Source: DATFVA01 sp963832715 | GTDB lineage: Bacteria > Bacteroidota > Ignavibacteria > Ignavibacteriales > Ignavibacteriaceae | DNA: 64,000 nt | Direction of reading: 5' to 3' | Assembly: GCA_963832715.1 (NCBI GenBank) | Contig: CAWHVB010000006.1 | Location: 310,001 to 374,000 of the forward strand | In this document: positions 36,459 through 46,147 of the stretch, in pieces | Layout: each line of letters opens with the position of its first letter | Position numbering within the stretch: the stretch's first letter is position 1 | Translations under genes and position numbers: made by a program | The notes under the pieces: generated by a model | The model's input: only the letters and a program-made list of their open reading frames with translations | Told to the model about the DNA's origin: nothing | The model's database searches: none

Positions 36459-37955
36459 ATGAAATCAATATCGTCATTATGCTTTATTATTCTTTTCTCA
36501 TCTTTGTTATTCGGGCAGACTGAAATTGACAGGCAGATTTCCAGAGGTCTCGATGCGTGCTACAGCTTTAACTGGGAACAAGCTGAACAAATATTTAAGA
36601 GTATGATTGAGAAATATCCCGATGACCCACGAGGGTACCATTATGAATCAAGTATATACCTCTGGTACTACCTCGGCGGGAAAGATAAGAATGATCTGGA
36701 TACCTTCGAAGTATACTCAGATCAGGCAATTGAAAAAGGGGAGGCAATACTCAGCGCCAATGAAAAAAGTGAGATGGCTTTGTATATACTGGGTGCAAAT
36801 TACAATTACAGGGCAATCTCTTTCGGCAGAGCAGGGAACTATCTGGATGCCGCCTGGGCCACGAAAAAATCTGAATCATTTCTTTCACAGCTGCTTGAAT
36901 TAAATCCAAAAAGAATGGATGCATATCTTGGACTGGGCTTATACAATTTTGCTGTCGCCCAGATCCCATCGGCATTTAAGTGGGCTCTGAATCTTGTGGG
37001 AATAAGCGGTAATAAAGATACGGGCGTTAAATACATCGAGATCGCTGCAGAAAACGGAAACTTTGCTAAAGTAGAAGCCCAGTATTATCTCGCCCAGATT
37101 GATATGGATTTTCTTATAGATTATGAATCTTCTGGTGCGATATTAAAGAAGCTTGTAAAAAAATATCCTCAGAATCTTCTTTTTAATTATTCATATGCTG
37201 TTCTGCTGATGAAGCAGAGGAGACTGACTGAAGCAGACAGACTCCTCGATAAGGTTATTAAAGCAGATAATCATCAGTTTAATCAAATTATTTCATTTTC
37301 ATATTTCCTGAAGGGCGATATAAATTTCAGAAATAATAAACTCGACTCTGCCCAGACCTATTATCTCCATTTCCTGCGAAATGCCGAAGACAATGATTAT
37401 ACAGGAATTGCCGCCTACAGGATGGGTATCTGCCTGGAAGCCGCCGGAAAAAGAGAGGAAGCGGTCAAGTATTTTGAGAAAGCGCAGAATGGGAATATGG
37501 ATCTTGATGACGATATTTATGCAAAAAGGAAGGGTGAGCTCTATGCTAAAAGGACCCTTTCACCCGTGGAATTAAGCCTTATTTATATATCAAATATGGT
37601 AGAAGCAGGAAAATATAAAGCGGCCTACGATTCTGTCAGTTCTGTTCTTCCTGTGATTCAATCGGAAAAACTGAAGGCCGAAGCCCTGCTTTATAAGAGC
37701 GAGGCGGCATACTATATGGGGAATTTCCAGGAATCGATCGATCTTGCAGACCAGGTGATAAGTCTTGACTCCTCCAATGAAAAATGGGTCATTCCGTTTT
37801 CGTACTACTATATTGCCCGGTCCAATAAAAAGCTGGGCAACCAGGAGGAAGTTAAACAGTTTTCTGAAAAAGCAGATGAAGAAAATAATTATGATTATCA
37901 GAACAAGCTGAAGAATCTGCTTTATCCGCTTCAGGAAGATTCGCTGAAAAATTAA
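36459..37955 (+). CDS. Exported TPR-repeat protein
   Basis: The 498-residue product has a signal peptide (SLCFIILFSSLLFGQTEIDR) and then multiple tetratricopeptide-type helix pairs through most of its length, for example the pair around FNWEQAEQIFKSMIEKYPDD, around LMKQRRLTEADRLLDKVI, and around AYRMGICLEAAGKREEAVKY. The A-x-x-x-F and Y-P-x-D/N spacing is clear. The middle region (LGLGLYNFAVAQIPSAFKW) resembles DUF-type outer-membrane TPR proteins of the phylum. It probably works in the periplasm as a scaffold; no partner is evident. Confidence 0.8.
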   Translation: MKSISSLCFIILFSSLLFGQTEIDRQISRGLDACYSFNWEQAEQIFKSMIEKYPDDPRGYHYESSIYLWYYLGGKDKNDLDTFEVYSDQAIEKGEAILSANEKSEMALYILGANYNYRAISFGRAGNYLDAAWATKKSESFLSQLLELNPKRMDAYLGLGLYNFAVAQIPSAFKWALNLVGISGNKDTGVKYIEIAAENGNFAKVEAQYYLAQIDMDFLIDYESSGAILKKLVKKYPQNLLFNYSYAVLLMKQRRLTEADRLLDKVIKADNHQFNQIISFSYFLKGDINFRNNKLDSAQTYYLHFLRNAEDNDYTGIAAYRMGICLEAAGKREEAVKYFEKAQNGNMDLDDDIYAKRKGELYAKRTLSPVELSLIYISNMVEAGKYKAAYDSVSSVLPVIQSEKLKAEALLYKSEAAYYMGNFQESIDLADQVISLDSSNEKWVIPFSYYYIARSNKKLGNQEEVKQFSEKADEENNYDYQNKLKNLLYPLQEDSLKN

Positions 37956-38057
37956 TACCCCGGCTGATCTCCTGAAATTCATTGCGTACCAGTCAATATT
38001 GATTGACAATCTTTCACTATTTCGGTAATTTTCGCTAATATTAATTAAGCAATCGAT

Positions 38058-38663
38058 TTGAATTTAGCTGTTTTTGTTTCGGGAAGAGGATCAAATCTTC
38101 TGTCCATATTACAGTCCCGGGAATTAGCAGACCTGATCGAAATAAAAGCTGTAATTAGCAATAAGATTGAGTGCGGCGCTTTCGAAATTGCAAATAATTA
38201 TTCCGTCCCGACATATAGCATTGGCGAGAAGGACGGTTTAATAAGTTACAAAGACCTATCCACTTTTTTAACTCAGCTTAATATCGATCTGATTGTTCTG
38301 GCCGGCTTTTTAAAGCTGGTACCGGATAATGTAGTTAAGAATTTCAAAGGAAAAATCATAAACATCCATCCTGCTCTTCTCCCGTCTTTTGGAGGGAAAG
38401 GTATGTATGGTATGAATGTACACCAGGCTGTTTATGCATCGTCTGCAAAGGTCTCAGGAGCATCTGTCCATTTTGTCGATGAATCCTACGATACAGGTAC
38501 AATAATTGCTCAGGAATGCGTGGACATAAGGGATGTTAAATCACCGGAAGAAATTGCCGAAAGAGTTCTAAGAATTGAGCACAGGATTTTACCATCAGTG
38601 ATAAAAATGATAGCTGAGAATAAAGTCCGGATAGTAAATAATAGAGTTGAAGTCTCTGAATAA
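38058..38663 (+). CDS. purN: Phosphoribosylglycinamide formyltransferase
   Basis: The enzyme transfers a formyl group from 10-formyl-THF to GAR in purine synthesis. The 201-residue product has the N-terminal AVFVSGRGSNLLSIL, folate-binding LAGFLKLVP, the active-site NIHPALLPSFGGKGMYG with catalytic Asn and His, GASVHFVDESYDTGTIIAQ with the catalytic Asp, and a regular C-terminus. It starts with TTG and is followed by purH 17 bases later, so the two purine genes form an operon that probably runs on into mreB. Confidence 0.95.
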   Translation: MNLAVFVSGRGSNLLSILQSRELADLIEIKAVISNKIECGAFEIANNYSVPTYSIGEKDGLISYKDLSTFLTQLNIDLIVLAGFLKLVPDNVVKNFKGKIINIHPALLPSFGGKGMYGMNVHQAVYASSAKVSGASVHFVDESYDTGTIIAQECVDIRDVKSPEEIAERVLRIEHRILPSVIKMIAENKVRIVNNRVEVSE

Positions 38664-38680
38664 TAACCGGAAGAATAATT

Positions 38681-40198
38681 TTGAAGAAATTAGCCTTAAT
38701 AAGTGTTTCCGATAAAAGCGGAGTGGTAGATTTTGCAAAGGAGCTGGTAAAACTGGATTATGGAATCATCGCTACTGGTAATACTGCAAAAAAACTTTCT
38801 GCTGAGAATATCGAGGTTACAGAAATAAGCACAATTACCGGATTCCCGGAAATATTCGACGGAAGGGTGAAAACACTTCATCCCAAAATCTTCGGCGGAA
38901 TTCTTATGAGAAGGGATAATAGCAAAGATATAAAGCAGGCTGATGAGAATGGAATTCACCAGGTGGATATCGTCTGTGTTAATCTTTACCCCTTTGTTCA
39001 GACGGCATCAAATCCCGACGCAACTCTCGAAGAAATCATTGAAAACATCGACATAGGCGGTCCGAGTCTCATCAGGGCTGCTGCGAAAAATTATAAGTAT
39101 GTCTCGGTGCTTACAAACCCGGGACAGTACAACTCATTCCTCAATGAGTTAAAAAAGGGAGAAGTAAGCAATAATACAAGGCTCAGCTTATCTATTGAAG
39201 CTTTCTCCCACACAGCTTTTTACGATACTCATATCTCCAATTACCTTGAAGACAGGTTTTCTCTGCCTCATTCTCATATAAGAGTAAATTTCAAGAGAGA
39301 AAAAGATCTGAGGTATGGTGAAAATCCTCATCAGACAGCAGCAATCTATGGTGATTTTTATAAATACTTTGAGGTACTGCACGGTAAAGAACTTTCATAC
39401 AATAATATTCTTGATCTTCTGGCTGCAGCTGAACTCGCAGAGGACCTGGGAGATAAAACCTGTGTGATTATAAAACATCAGAATCCTGCCGGCGCTGCAA
39501 AAGGCAAGGATGCCTATGAGGCTTATGTGAAAGCGCTCAGATGCGATCCCGCATCTGCTTTCGGAGGAATAGTTGTATTTACCGAAGAAGTTGATTCTGC
39601 ACTGGCCCAGAAACTGAATGAGATTTTCCTTGAGATTGTTTGTGCTCCTTCTTATACGGATGAAGCAATGGAGATATTGCGCAAGAAAAGAGATAGAAGA
39701 CTGTTAAAGCAGCTGAAATCGGTAAGGGTAGATAAGGTTAACTTTAAAAACATCCCCGGAGGCGTCATTGCGCAGGATGCAGACAGAGCTACACTGGATG
39801 AGGAAAAACTAGAAGTTATTACCGAGAAGAAACCCGGTGATAAAGAGATGAATGATCTGAACTTTGCATGGACGGTAGCTAAACATACCAGATCTAATGC
39901 TATTGTATTCGTGAAAAACAGTGCAACTCTTGCTGTAGGCGCAGGACAAATGTCGAGAATCGATTCAGCAAAGATTGCTTCCATAAAAGCGCAGGAACAC
40001 GGACTTGATCTTACGGGATCAGTGGCTGCTTCCGATGCATTTTTCCCCTTTCCCGACGCACTTCTTGAAATAATTAAATACGGCGCTGTTTCAGTTATCC
40101 AGCCGGGAGGATCTGTAAGAGACAGTGAAGTTATCGAAGCGGCTAATCAAAATAATATTTCAATGGTTTTTACCGGAATCAGACACTTTAAACATTAA
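38681..40198 (+). CDS. purH: Bifunctional AICAR formyltransferase/IMP cyclohydrolase
   Basis: This carries out the last two steps of IMP synthesis. The N-terminal MGS-like cyclohydrolase domain (about 1-190) starts KKLALISVSDKSGVVDFAKE and has TGFPEIFDGRVKTLHPKIFG. The C-terminal AICARFT domain has LRYGENPHQTAAIYG, the motif KHQNPAGAA (commonly KHxNPCG, so Ala replaces Cys here), SAFGGIVVF and FFPFPDALLEIIKYGAVSVI. At 505 aa it has normal length. It has a TTG start, and mreB begins nine bases after its stop. Confidence 0.96.
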   Translation: MKKLALISVSDKSGVVDFAKELVKLDYGIIATGNTAKKLSAENIEVTEISTITGFPEIFDGRVKTLHPKIFGGILMRRDNSKDIKQADENGIHQVDIVCVNLYPFVQTASNPDATLEEIIENIDIGGPSLIRAAAKNYKYVSVLTNPGQYNSFLNELKKGEVSNNTRLSLSIEAFSHTAFYDTHISNYLEDRFSLPHSHIRVNFKREKDLRYGENPHQTAAIYGDFYKYFEVLHGKELSYNNILDLLAAAELAEDLGDKTCVIIKHQNPAGAAKGKDAYEAYVKALRCDPASAFGGIVVFTEEVDSALAQKLNEIFLEIVCAPSYTDEAMEILRKKRDRRLLKQLKSVRVDKVNFKNIPGGVIAQDADRATLDEEKLEVITEKKPGDKEMNDLNFAWTVAKHTRSNAIVFVKNSATLAVGAGQMSRIDSAKIASIKAQEHGLDLTGSVAASDAFFPFPDALLEIIKYGAVSVIQPGGSVRDSEVIEAANQNNISMVFTGIRHFKH

Positions 40199-40207
40199 AG
40201 AGGCATA

Positions 40208-41233
40208 ATGGGTCTATTTGATTTTTTCTCAGCAGATATCGCCATAGATTTAGGCACTGCAAACACCCTGATCTACGTGAAGAACAAGGGTATTGTTCTC
40301 AATGAACCTTCTATTGTTGCTTTTGACAAGAACACGAAGAGAATTATTGCTCTTGGAAATAAAGCCAAAGAGATGCAGGGAAGAGAGCATAAGGAAATCC
40401 GTGTTACACGCCCAATGCGGGATGGAGTGATAGCTGATTTCGAAATAGCCGAAGGTATGATCAGAGCTTTTATAAAAAGAGTAAGAGCCGGTGCATTTTC
40501 TGCCAGAAGAGTGGTAGTAGCCGTTCCGAGCGGCGTAACTGAAGTTGAAAAGCGGGCAGTAAGAGACAGTGCGGAACATGCCGGTGCAAAAGAGGTGCAT
40601 CTGATTGCTGAACCTATGGCTGCGGCTATAGGGATCGGGCTTGATGTTGAAGCTCCTGTTGGAAATATGATCATAGATATCGGCGGAGGCACAACTGAAA
40701 TTGCTGTTATAGCATTATCCGGAATTGTTAATGAAGAATCCATAAGGATTGCAGGGGATGAAATGAATTACGCTATAATGCAGTACTTCAAAAAAAATCA
40801 TAATATTCTTATCGGTGAAAGAACCGCCGAAGCAATCAAATGTGAAGTAGGTTCTGCTGTTCCTTTAAAAGAAGAAATTACAATCCAGGTTAAAGGAAGA
40901 GATCTGGTAGGGGGAATTCCAAAAACAACTGAAGTCAGCTCGGTAGAAATCAGAGAAGCGTTAAATGAAGCAGTTGTACAGATTGTTGATGCTGTAAGAC
41001 AATCGCTGGAAAGAACACCTCCTGAACTCTCAGCCGATATACTCGACCGGGGTGTAATGATAACCGGGGGAGGCGCACTGCTGAAAGGTCTTGACGAACG
41101 CATCAGAATGGAAACAAATCTTCCTGTTCACGTTGCCGAGGATCCGCTTACTGCAGTTGTCCGCGGAGCAGGGAAGGTGATAGATAATTTAAATCATTAT
41201 TCCAAAGTTTTAATACGTAACCGCAGATACTGA
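40208..41233 (+). CDS. mreB: Rod-shape determining protein MreB
   Basis: The bacterial actin forms membrane-bound filaments that direct lateral wall growth. The 341-residue product has phosphate-1 IAIDLGTANTLIYVKNKGIV, RPMRDGVIADFEIAE, VAVPSGVTEVEKRAVRDSAE, phosphate-2 MIIDIGGGTTEIAVIALSG, and the adenosine motif MITGGGALLKGLDERI. GAGG is seen just before ATG. Its last base overlaps the mreC start region. It begins the mreB-mreC-mreD-mrdA-rodA elongasome operon. Confidence 0.97.
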   Translation: MGLFDFFSADIAIDLGTANTLIYVKNKGIVLNEPSIVAFDKNTKRIIALGNKAKEMQGREHKEIRVTRPMRDGVIADFEIAEGMIRAFIKRVRAGAFSARRVVVAVPSGVTEVEKRAVRDSAEHAGAKEVHLIAEPMAAAIGIGLDVEAPVGNMIIDIGGGTTEIAVIALSGIVNEESIRIAGDEMNYAIMQYFKKNHNILIGERTAEAIKCEVGSAVPLKEEITIQVKGRDLVGGIPKTTEVSSVEIREALNEAVVQIVDAVRQSLERTPPELSADILDRGVMITGGGALLKGLDERIRMETNLPVHVAEDPLTAVVRGAGKVIDNLNHYSKVLIRNRRY

Positions 41234-42067
41234 TGTTTAGAATTATTTCCAGATTATGGGAAAACTTTAAAGAGTATATAATTCTTGTTATCCTTCTAAT
41301 TTTCTGTCTTTTTGTCCTTTCTCAAAACCAAAATACCAAAGTACGCCAGGTCAGAGCAGTAGCTTTCGGCAGTTTTGCTGCTGTTACATCCGTGGTCAGC
41401 GATGTAATAAACATTTCGAGATATAAAAAAGAAAATGAAAGGTTACGGGAAGTTAATGCGGAGCTTATGCTGCAGGTGAACAGGCTTAGAGAATATGGAA
41501 TAGTAAACCATGAATTAAAAAATCTGCTGGGGTTCAGGGACACTATAAAGTATCCGCTGATTCCCGCAATCAGTGGTTTCAAAACTTTCTACAAAATCGC
41601 AGGGAAGTGTAACGATAAATGTCGGTGAAAAGGATAGTGTTAAAGCAGGTATGCCGGTAATAAATGACAAGGGAATTGTGGGGGTTATTACCTCTGTTTC
41701 ACACGATTATTCTATAGCAAGAACACTCGAGAATATTGACCTTAAACTCACTGTTAAAGATGAACGCAGCAGGATTGACGGCATAATGAAATGGAATGGA
41801 AAAGACCTGGTTATAGTCGATGTACCCAAGACATATGATATAGAACCGGGTGACCGGATTGTCACCTCTGAAATCAGTTCAATAGTTCCGGTGCCTGTTC
41901 CCGTCGGTGTTGTAGTAGGTTTGAGCAAAGTTGAAACGGGAATATTTAACGAGGCGAAAATAAAACCGTTTGTGAACTTCGGCAGTGTGGAAAATGTTTT
42001 TGTGGTGGGTATCGTTGAAAGCAAGCAAAAAAACAATCTCGAATTAAATTTTTACAATCGTAAATAA
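41233..42067 (+). CDS. mreC: Rod-shape determining protein MreC (frameshifted near 41571)
   Basis: MreC links MreB to the periplasmic wall synthases. The N-terminal part has a membrane helix (IILVILLIFCLFVLSQNQ) and a coiled coil (KKENERLREVNAELMLQVNR), ending LLGFRDTIKYPLIPA. The frame then breaks; the periplasmic double beta-barrel continues in another frame from about 41573 (VVSKLSTKSQGSVTINVGEK, GMPVINDKGIVGVI, DVPKTYDIEPGDRIVTS, VPVPVGVVVGLSKVE). One extra A near GCAATCAG explains the break. As mreC is essential in most rods and all neighbours are intact, a sequencing error is likely. Corrected length is about 277 aa. Confidence 0.88.
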
Positions 42068-42555
42068 TGCGTTCTCATTATATAATTTCAATTCTGCTGT
42101 TTTTCCCCCTGCTGGTAATTCAGACAACAGTCATACCTCTTGTAGCAATAAACGGTGTTATTCCTGACCTAATTTTAATTCTCCTTGTTTTTTATGCTGT
42201 ACGTTACGGTCAGGTTTATGGTACTGTATTGGGATTTGTTTATGGTTTTCTTTTTGACCTCATAACCGGTAGTTTACTGGGCAGCGCAATGCTCTCTAAA
42301 ACCATTGCCGGGTTTATTGCAGGTTATTTTTCGAATGAAAATAAAAGAGAAGCCTATCTTAAATCCTACGTCTTCTCTCTTATTGTTCTTCTCTGCACCC
42401 TTGTTGATACACTGGTTTATTCATTTTTCTCAACGGTTGATTTAAGCAAGAGTTTTCTTGCATTATTTTTTGAACAGGCAATGCTTCCGGCACTATATAC
42501 AGCAGTGATCAGTATAATCGTTTCAATATTTTATCCTAAGAGGAGTTTGAGTTAG
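42067..42555 (+). CDS. mreD: Rod-shape determining protein MreD
   Basis: This 162-residue inner-membrane protein has about five helices and starts SHYIISILLFFPLLVIQTTV; the motif GVIPDLILILLVFYAVRYGQ and GFVYGFLFDLITGSLLGSAM are typical of MreD. It directly follows mreC with its ATG at the mreC stop and is followed by mrdA with no gap. It completes MreBCD. Confidence 0.92.
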   Translation: MRSHYIISILLFFPLLVIQTTVIPLVAINGVIPDLILILLVFYAVRYGQVYGTVLGFVYGFLFDLITGSLLGSAMLSKTIAGFIAGYFSNENKREAYLKSYVFSLIVLLCTLVDTLVYSFFSTVDLSKSFLALFFEQAMLPALYTAVISIIVSIFYPKRSLS

Positions 42556-44379
42556 TTGAGAAGTTCCGGTTTTGGGTCTATTCAGAGGAAATCAATTATT
42601 TTCTTCATAATTGCAGGCTCCTTTGCCCTGTTATCGTTCCGCTTATTCCAGATGCAGATAATAAATCATGAAGAGTACGATGAGAAATCTGCCAGCAACA
42701 GTATAAAGGCAATTGAGCAGACTCCCTTACGCGGGGTTTTCCTTGACAGGAACGGTGAAGTAATAGTGAGTAATATTCCCGCTTATACCCTTAGAATTAC
42801 CCCTGCGGATTACGACAGGAAGCTTAACCGGATCCTTGAAAATGTACTTGATGTTGATTCCGGATATATAAATAAAATACTCTATAATAACAGGATCTAT
42901 TCAAAGTATATTCCGATAAGGATCAAGAGAGGTATAGATTTTAAAACGGTTTCCTGGCTCGAGGAGAACTCCGAATTTTTGCCTGGTGTGGATTATATTG
43001 TAGAGATGCAGCGGGGCTATCCTGACGGTATAATGGGATCGCATATGTTCGGTTATACAAAAGAAATTTCCCCCGAACAGCTCCAGAAAGAAAATGAATA
43101 TTATGAACCGGGTGATTATGTCGGCAACAATGGAATTGAGAAGGCGTATGAGAAATACCTGAGAGGTGAAAAAGGATACAATTACATCCTTGTCGATTCA
43201 AGGCGTAAAGAAATCGGAAGGTTTAAGAACGGCGATGCGGATCTGGCATCAGTTAAAGGAAATGACCTTGTTCTGGGAATTGATGCAGATGTACAGAGAG
43301 CAGGAGAGGAAGCATTCAAGGGATACCGCGGTGCATTCGTTGCCATGGAACCGAAAACGGGTGAGATTCTCGGACTTGGCAGCTTTCCCGATTATGATTT
43401 AAATCAGTTCTCTTATGTGACTTCCCGTGAATTTTTAAATGAACTTTATACCGATAAAGATAAGCCGCTGTTTAACCGTGCAACTATGTCGATGAAACCG
43501 CCGGGATCCACGTTTAAGATAATGGAGGCTATTGCTGCTCTTAATCTTGGAGTAATCAATACAAGTTATACTTACTACTGCGGCGGCGGATTTACGTTCG
43601 GCAGGTTCTTTAAATGTGATGGTGTTCATGGCTCATTGAACGTTGTTCATGCAATCGAAAAATCCTGCAATACTTTTTTCTATAACCTGATATATAAAAT
43701 CGGAATTGATAACTGGCATAACTATGCATTAAAATTCGGATTTGCACAAAAAACAGGGATAGACATTGGCGAGGAAAGCAAAGGGTTTATTCCGAGTTCT
43801 AAATATTATGAAAAAATATATGGCCCTAACTGGCCAAGAAGCATAATGGCAAGTCTTGGCATAGGCCAGGGCGAAGTTAGTATCACTCCTGTGCAGCTTG
43901 CGAAATATGTTTCTCTGATTGCTAATGACGGGGTTACATATACACCGCATATTGTGAAGGGTTATCTTGATAATAAAACAAAGGATTTTATTCCGTTCAA
44001 GTTTGAAAAAATTGATGTTGGTATAGACAAGAAAGTCTTTGATATTGTTAAAGAGGGGATGTTCCTTGTAGTGAACGGTGCAGGAACTGCAGTACGAATA
44101 AAATCAAAAGATATCCAGATAGCCGGAAAAACAGGTACTGCTCAGAATCCTCACGGTAAAGATCACGCTTTATTTATCGGTTTTGCCCCATTCGATAATC
44201 CGCAGATTGCTGTTGCCGTAGTTGTTGAAAATGTCGGATTCGGGGCAACATATGCCGCTCCTATTGCCAAAAAACTTATTGAGGCATATCTATTGAAAGA
44301 TAAAACGAAGAAAGATGAACAGCTTAAATATGAACAGAAATTGCATCAGAACATTATAGGGGCTTCACTTGCGAATTGA
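42556..44379 (+). CDS. mrdA: Penicillin-binding protein 2 (elongation transpeptidase)
   Basis: The class B PBP cross-links lateral peptidoglycan. The 607-residue product has an N-terminal membrane helix (SIIFFIIAGSFALLSFRLFQ), a PBP dimerisation region (LRGVFLDRNGEVIVSNIPAY, NNGIEKAYEKYLRGEKG), and the transpeptidase domain: SxxK in PPGSTFK with the nucleophile Ser318, SxN in EKSCNTFFY, and KTG in AGKTGTAQNPHG. The TTG start lies right at the mreD stop, and rodA begins inside the last codons, so translation is coupled with its partner glycosyltransferase. Confidence 0.95.
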   Translation: MRSSGFGSIQRKSIIFFIIAGSFALLSFRLFQMQIINHEEYDEKSASNSIKAIEQTPLRGVFLDRNGEVIVSNIPAYTLRITPADYDRKLNRILENVLDVDSGYINKILYNNRIYSKYIPIRIKRGIDFKTVSWLEENSEFLPGVDYIVEMQRGYPDGIMGSHMFGYTKEISPEQLQKENEYYEPGDYVGNNGIEKAYEKYLRGEKGYNYILVDSRRKEIGRFKNGDADLASVKGNDLVLGIDADVQRAGEEAFKGYRGAFVAMEPKTGEILGLGSFPDYDLNQFSYVTSREFLNELYTDKDKPLFNRATMSMKPPGSTFKIMEAIAALNLGVINTSYTYYCGGGFTFGRFFKCDGVHGSLNVVHAIEKSCNTFFYNLIYKIGIDNWHNYALKFGFAQKTGIDIGEESKGFIPSSKYYEKIYGPNWPRSIMASLGIGQGEVSITPVQLAKYVSLIANDGVTYTPHIVKGYLDNKTKDFIPFKFEKIDVGIDKKVFDIVKEGMFLVVNGAGTAVRIKSKDIQIAGKTGTAQNPHGKDHALFIGFAPFDNPQIAVAVVVENVGFGATYAAPIAKKLIEAYLLKDKTKKDEQLKYEQKLHQNIIGASLAN

Positions 44380-45597
44380 TTATAAACTTCAGGATAAATT
44401 TGATTTCGGAATATTTATTCCATGCCTGCTTCTTTTCGGAATAGGTCTAGCGGCTATCTACAGTTCTACGGTTCACCATCCCACTGCTTCGGGAAATTTC
44501 GACAGGCAGCTGGTTTGGGGAATGGCAGCCTTTATTGTTTTCTTTATTACTTACTCAATTCCTATCAGTTCATTCAGGATGATGGCTGTTCCCCTGTATC
44601 TTCTTTCACTTGGACTCCTTATGGCGGTTCTGGTTATGGGAAGGCAGATATCGGGAGCGAAAAGCTGGCTCGACCTGGGAAGTGTAGGATTCCAGCCTTC
44701 GGAAATGGCGAAGATTGGAACTATACTTGTGATAGCATCATTTCTCAGCCGTAATAATACTAATATTGAATCATTTAAAGATATTGTATTTACACTTGTT
44801 ATTGGACTTGTTCCAGTGGGACTCATTCTTCTTGAACCCGATATGGGAACAGCACTTGTTTTTATTGGAATAATTATAACAATGATATTCTGGAAAGGCA
44901 TCAGCCTTTTTGGTTTATTTATTGTACTGAGCCCGGGGTTTGTTGCTCTGTCGTCTCTCTTCGGGGTTTATTATTTTATAGCATCTCTGGTGATCATTTC
45001 AGTTGCGCTGTTCGTTTTTAAAAAGATATATTCTTCAGCGGTTCTATTTTTGCGCTCAATCTCGGGGCAGGATTTTTTGCCGATTATGTGTATAACGTTT
45101 TGAGTCCTCACCAGCAAAACAGGATTAAATCATTTATCGATCCGATGGCTGATCCGCTCGGTGCGGGTTATAATGCCATACAGGCAAGGGTAGCGATCGG
45201 TTCCGGCGGCTTCTGGGGTAAAGGGTTCCTTGCAGGAAATCAGACCCAGCTTCAGTTCATTCCTGAACAATGGACCGATTTTATATACTGTGTGATAGGA
45301 GAGGAGCTCGGGTTCATCGGCAGCTTTATTACACTTATTTTATTCCTCATTTTATTCCTAAAAATCCTTAAAATAGCTTCTTCATCAAAAGACGAGTTTT
45401 TAAGTCTTGTAACTGTTGGTATACTTGCAGTCTATTTTGTCCACCTGATGGTCAATATCGGTATGACCGTCGGGATAATGCCTGTTATAGGTATCCCTCT
45501 GCCGTTTGTGAGCTATGGAGGAAGTTCACTTATGGTCAATATGTTTATGTTGGGAATTGTAGCAAATGTATACCGTACCCGTAAAAATTATACCTGA
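44369..45597 (+). CDS. rodA: Peptidoglycan polymerase RodA, SEDS family (frameshifted near 45040)
   Basis: The SEDS glycosyltransferase pairs with PBP2. The first frame (to 45103) carries FGIFIPCLLLFGIGLAAIYS, RQISGAKSWLDLGSVGFQPS and EPDMGTALVFIGI; it then runs out of frame. The second frame continues from about 45045 with GSIFALNLGAGFFADYVYNV, then SPHQQNRIKSFIDPMADPLG, ARVAIGSGGFWGKGFLAG, FIPEQWTDFIYCVIGEELG and GIPLPFVSYGGSSL, all hallmark SEDS motifs. One missing base around 45040 explains the break. As with mreC, an error is more likely than decay. The TTG start overlaps the mrdA end by 11 bases. Confidence 0.9.
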
Positions 45598-45609
45598 TTC
45601 GGAGGATTA

Positions 45610-46146
45610 TTGATATTATCGGATAAACAAATACTCGAAGAAATAAAAAATAACAATATAGTAATTGAACCTTTCGATAGGGAAAACCTGGGGAGCAACA
45701 GCTATGATGTACACCTCGGGAAGTGGCTGGCAGTTTATGAGAGTGAGATCCTTGATGCCAGGCTGCATAATCAGATAAATAGGTTTGAAATACCGGGAAA
45801 CGGGTTTATTCTTTTACCATCAAGACTTTACCTGGGTGTTACTGAAGAATATACAGAGACAAGAAAATATGTGCCGTTTGTCGAAGGAAAATCGAGTGTA
45901 GGCCGGCTTGGAATAGACATTCATTCAACCGCAGGGAAGGGTGATGCCGGTTTCTGCAATACCTGGACACTGGAAATATCGGTAAAGCAGCCGGTCAGGA
46001 TTTATGCCGGGATGCCCATCGGTCAGATCATATATTTTGAGATGAAGGGTGAAGTTGAAATCCCTTATAATCTGAAAAAGAGTGCGAAGTATAATGTGAG
46101 AACAGAATATCCCGTCGAATCAATGATGTTCAAAAATTTTAAATAA
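45610..46146 (+). CDS. dcd: dCTP deaminase
   Basis: It deaminates dCTP to dUTP (or to dUMP in bifunctional members) for thymidylate supply. The 178-residue product shows NLGSNSYDVHLGKWLAVYE, the active-site EGKSSVGRLGIDIHSTAGKG, then DAGFCNTWTLEISV with the catalytic Glu. The TTG start is well supported by GGAGG four bases upstream. The mono- and bifunctional forms cannot be separated by eye. It stands between rodA and pyrF. Confidence 0.9.
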   Translation: MILSDKQILEEIKNNNIVIEPFDRENLGSNSYDVHLGKWLAVYESEILDARLHNQINRFEIPGNGFILLPSRLYLGVTEEYTETRKYVPFVEGKSSVGRLGIDIHSTAGKGDAGFCNTWTLEISVKQPVRIYAGMPIGQIIYFEMKGEVEIPYNLKKSAKYNVRTEYPVESMMFKNFK

Positions 46147-46147
46147 T

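Noticed and set aside
40273..40743. 156-codon minus-strand frame inside mreB
   Set aside because: Antisense shadow of a highly conserved gene; Ser/Thr/Ile-rich composition typical of reverse-complement frames.
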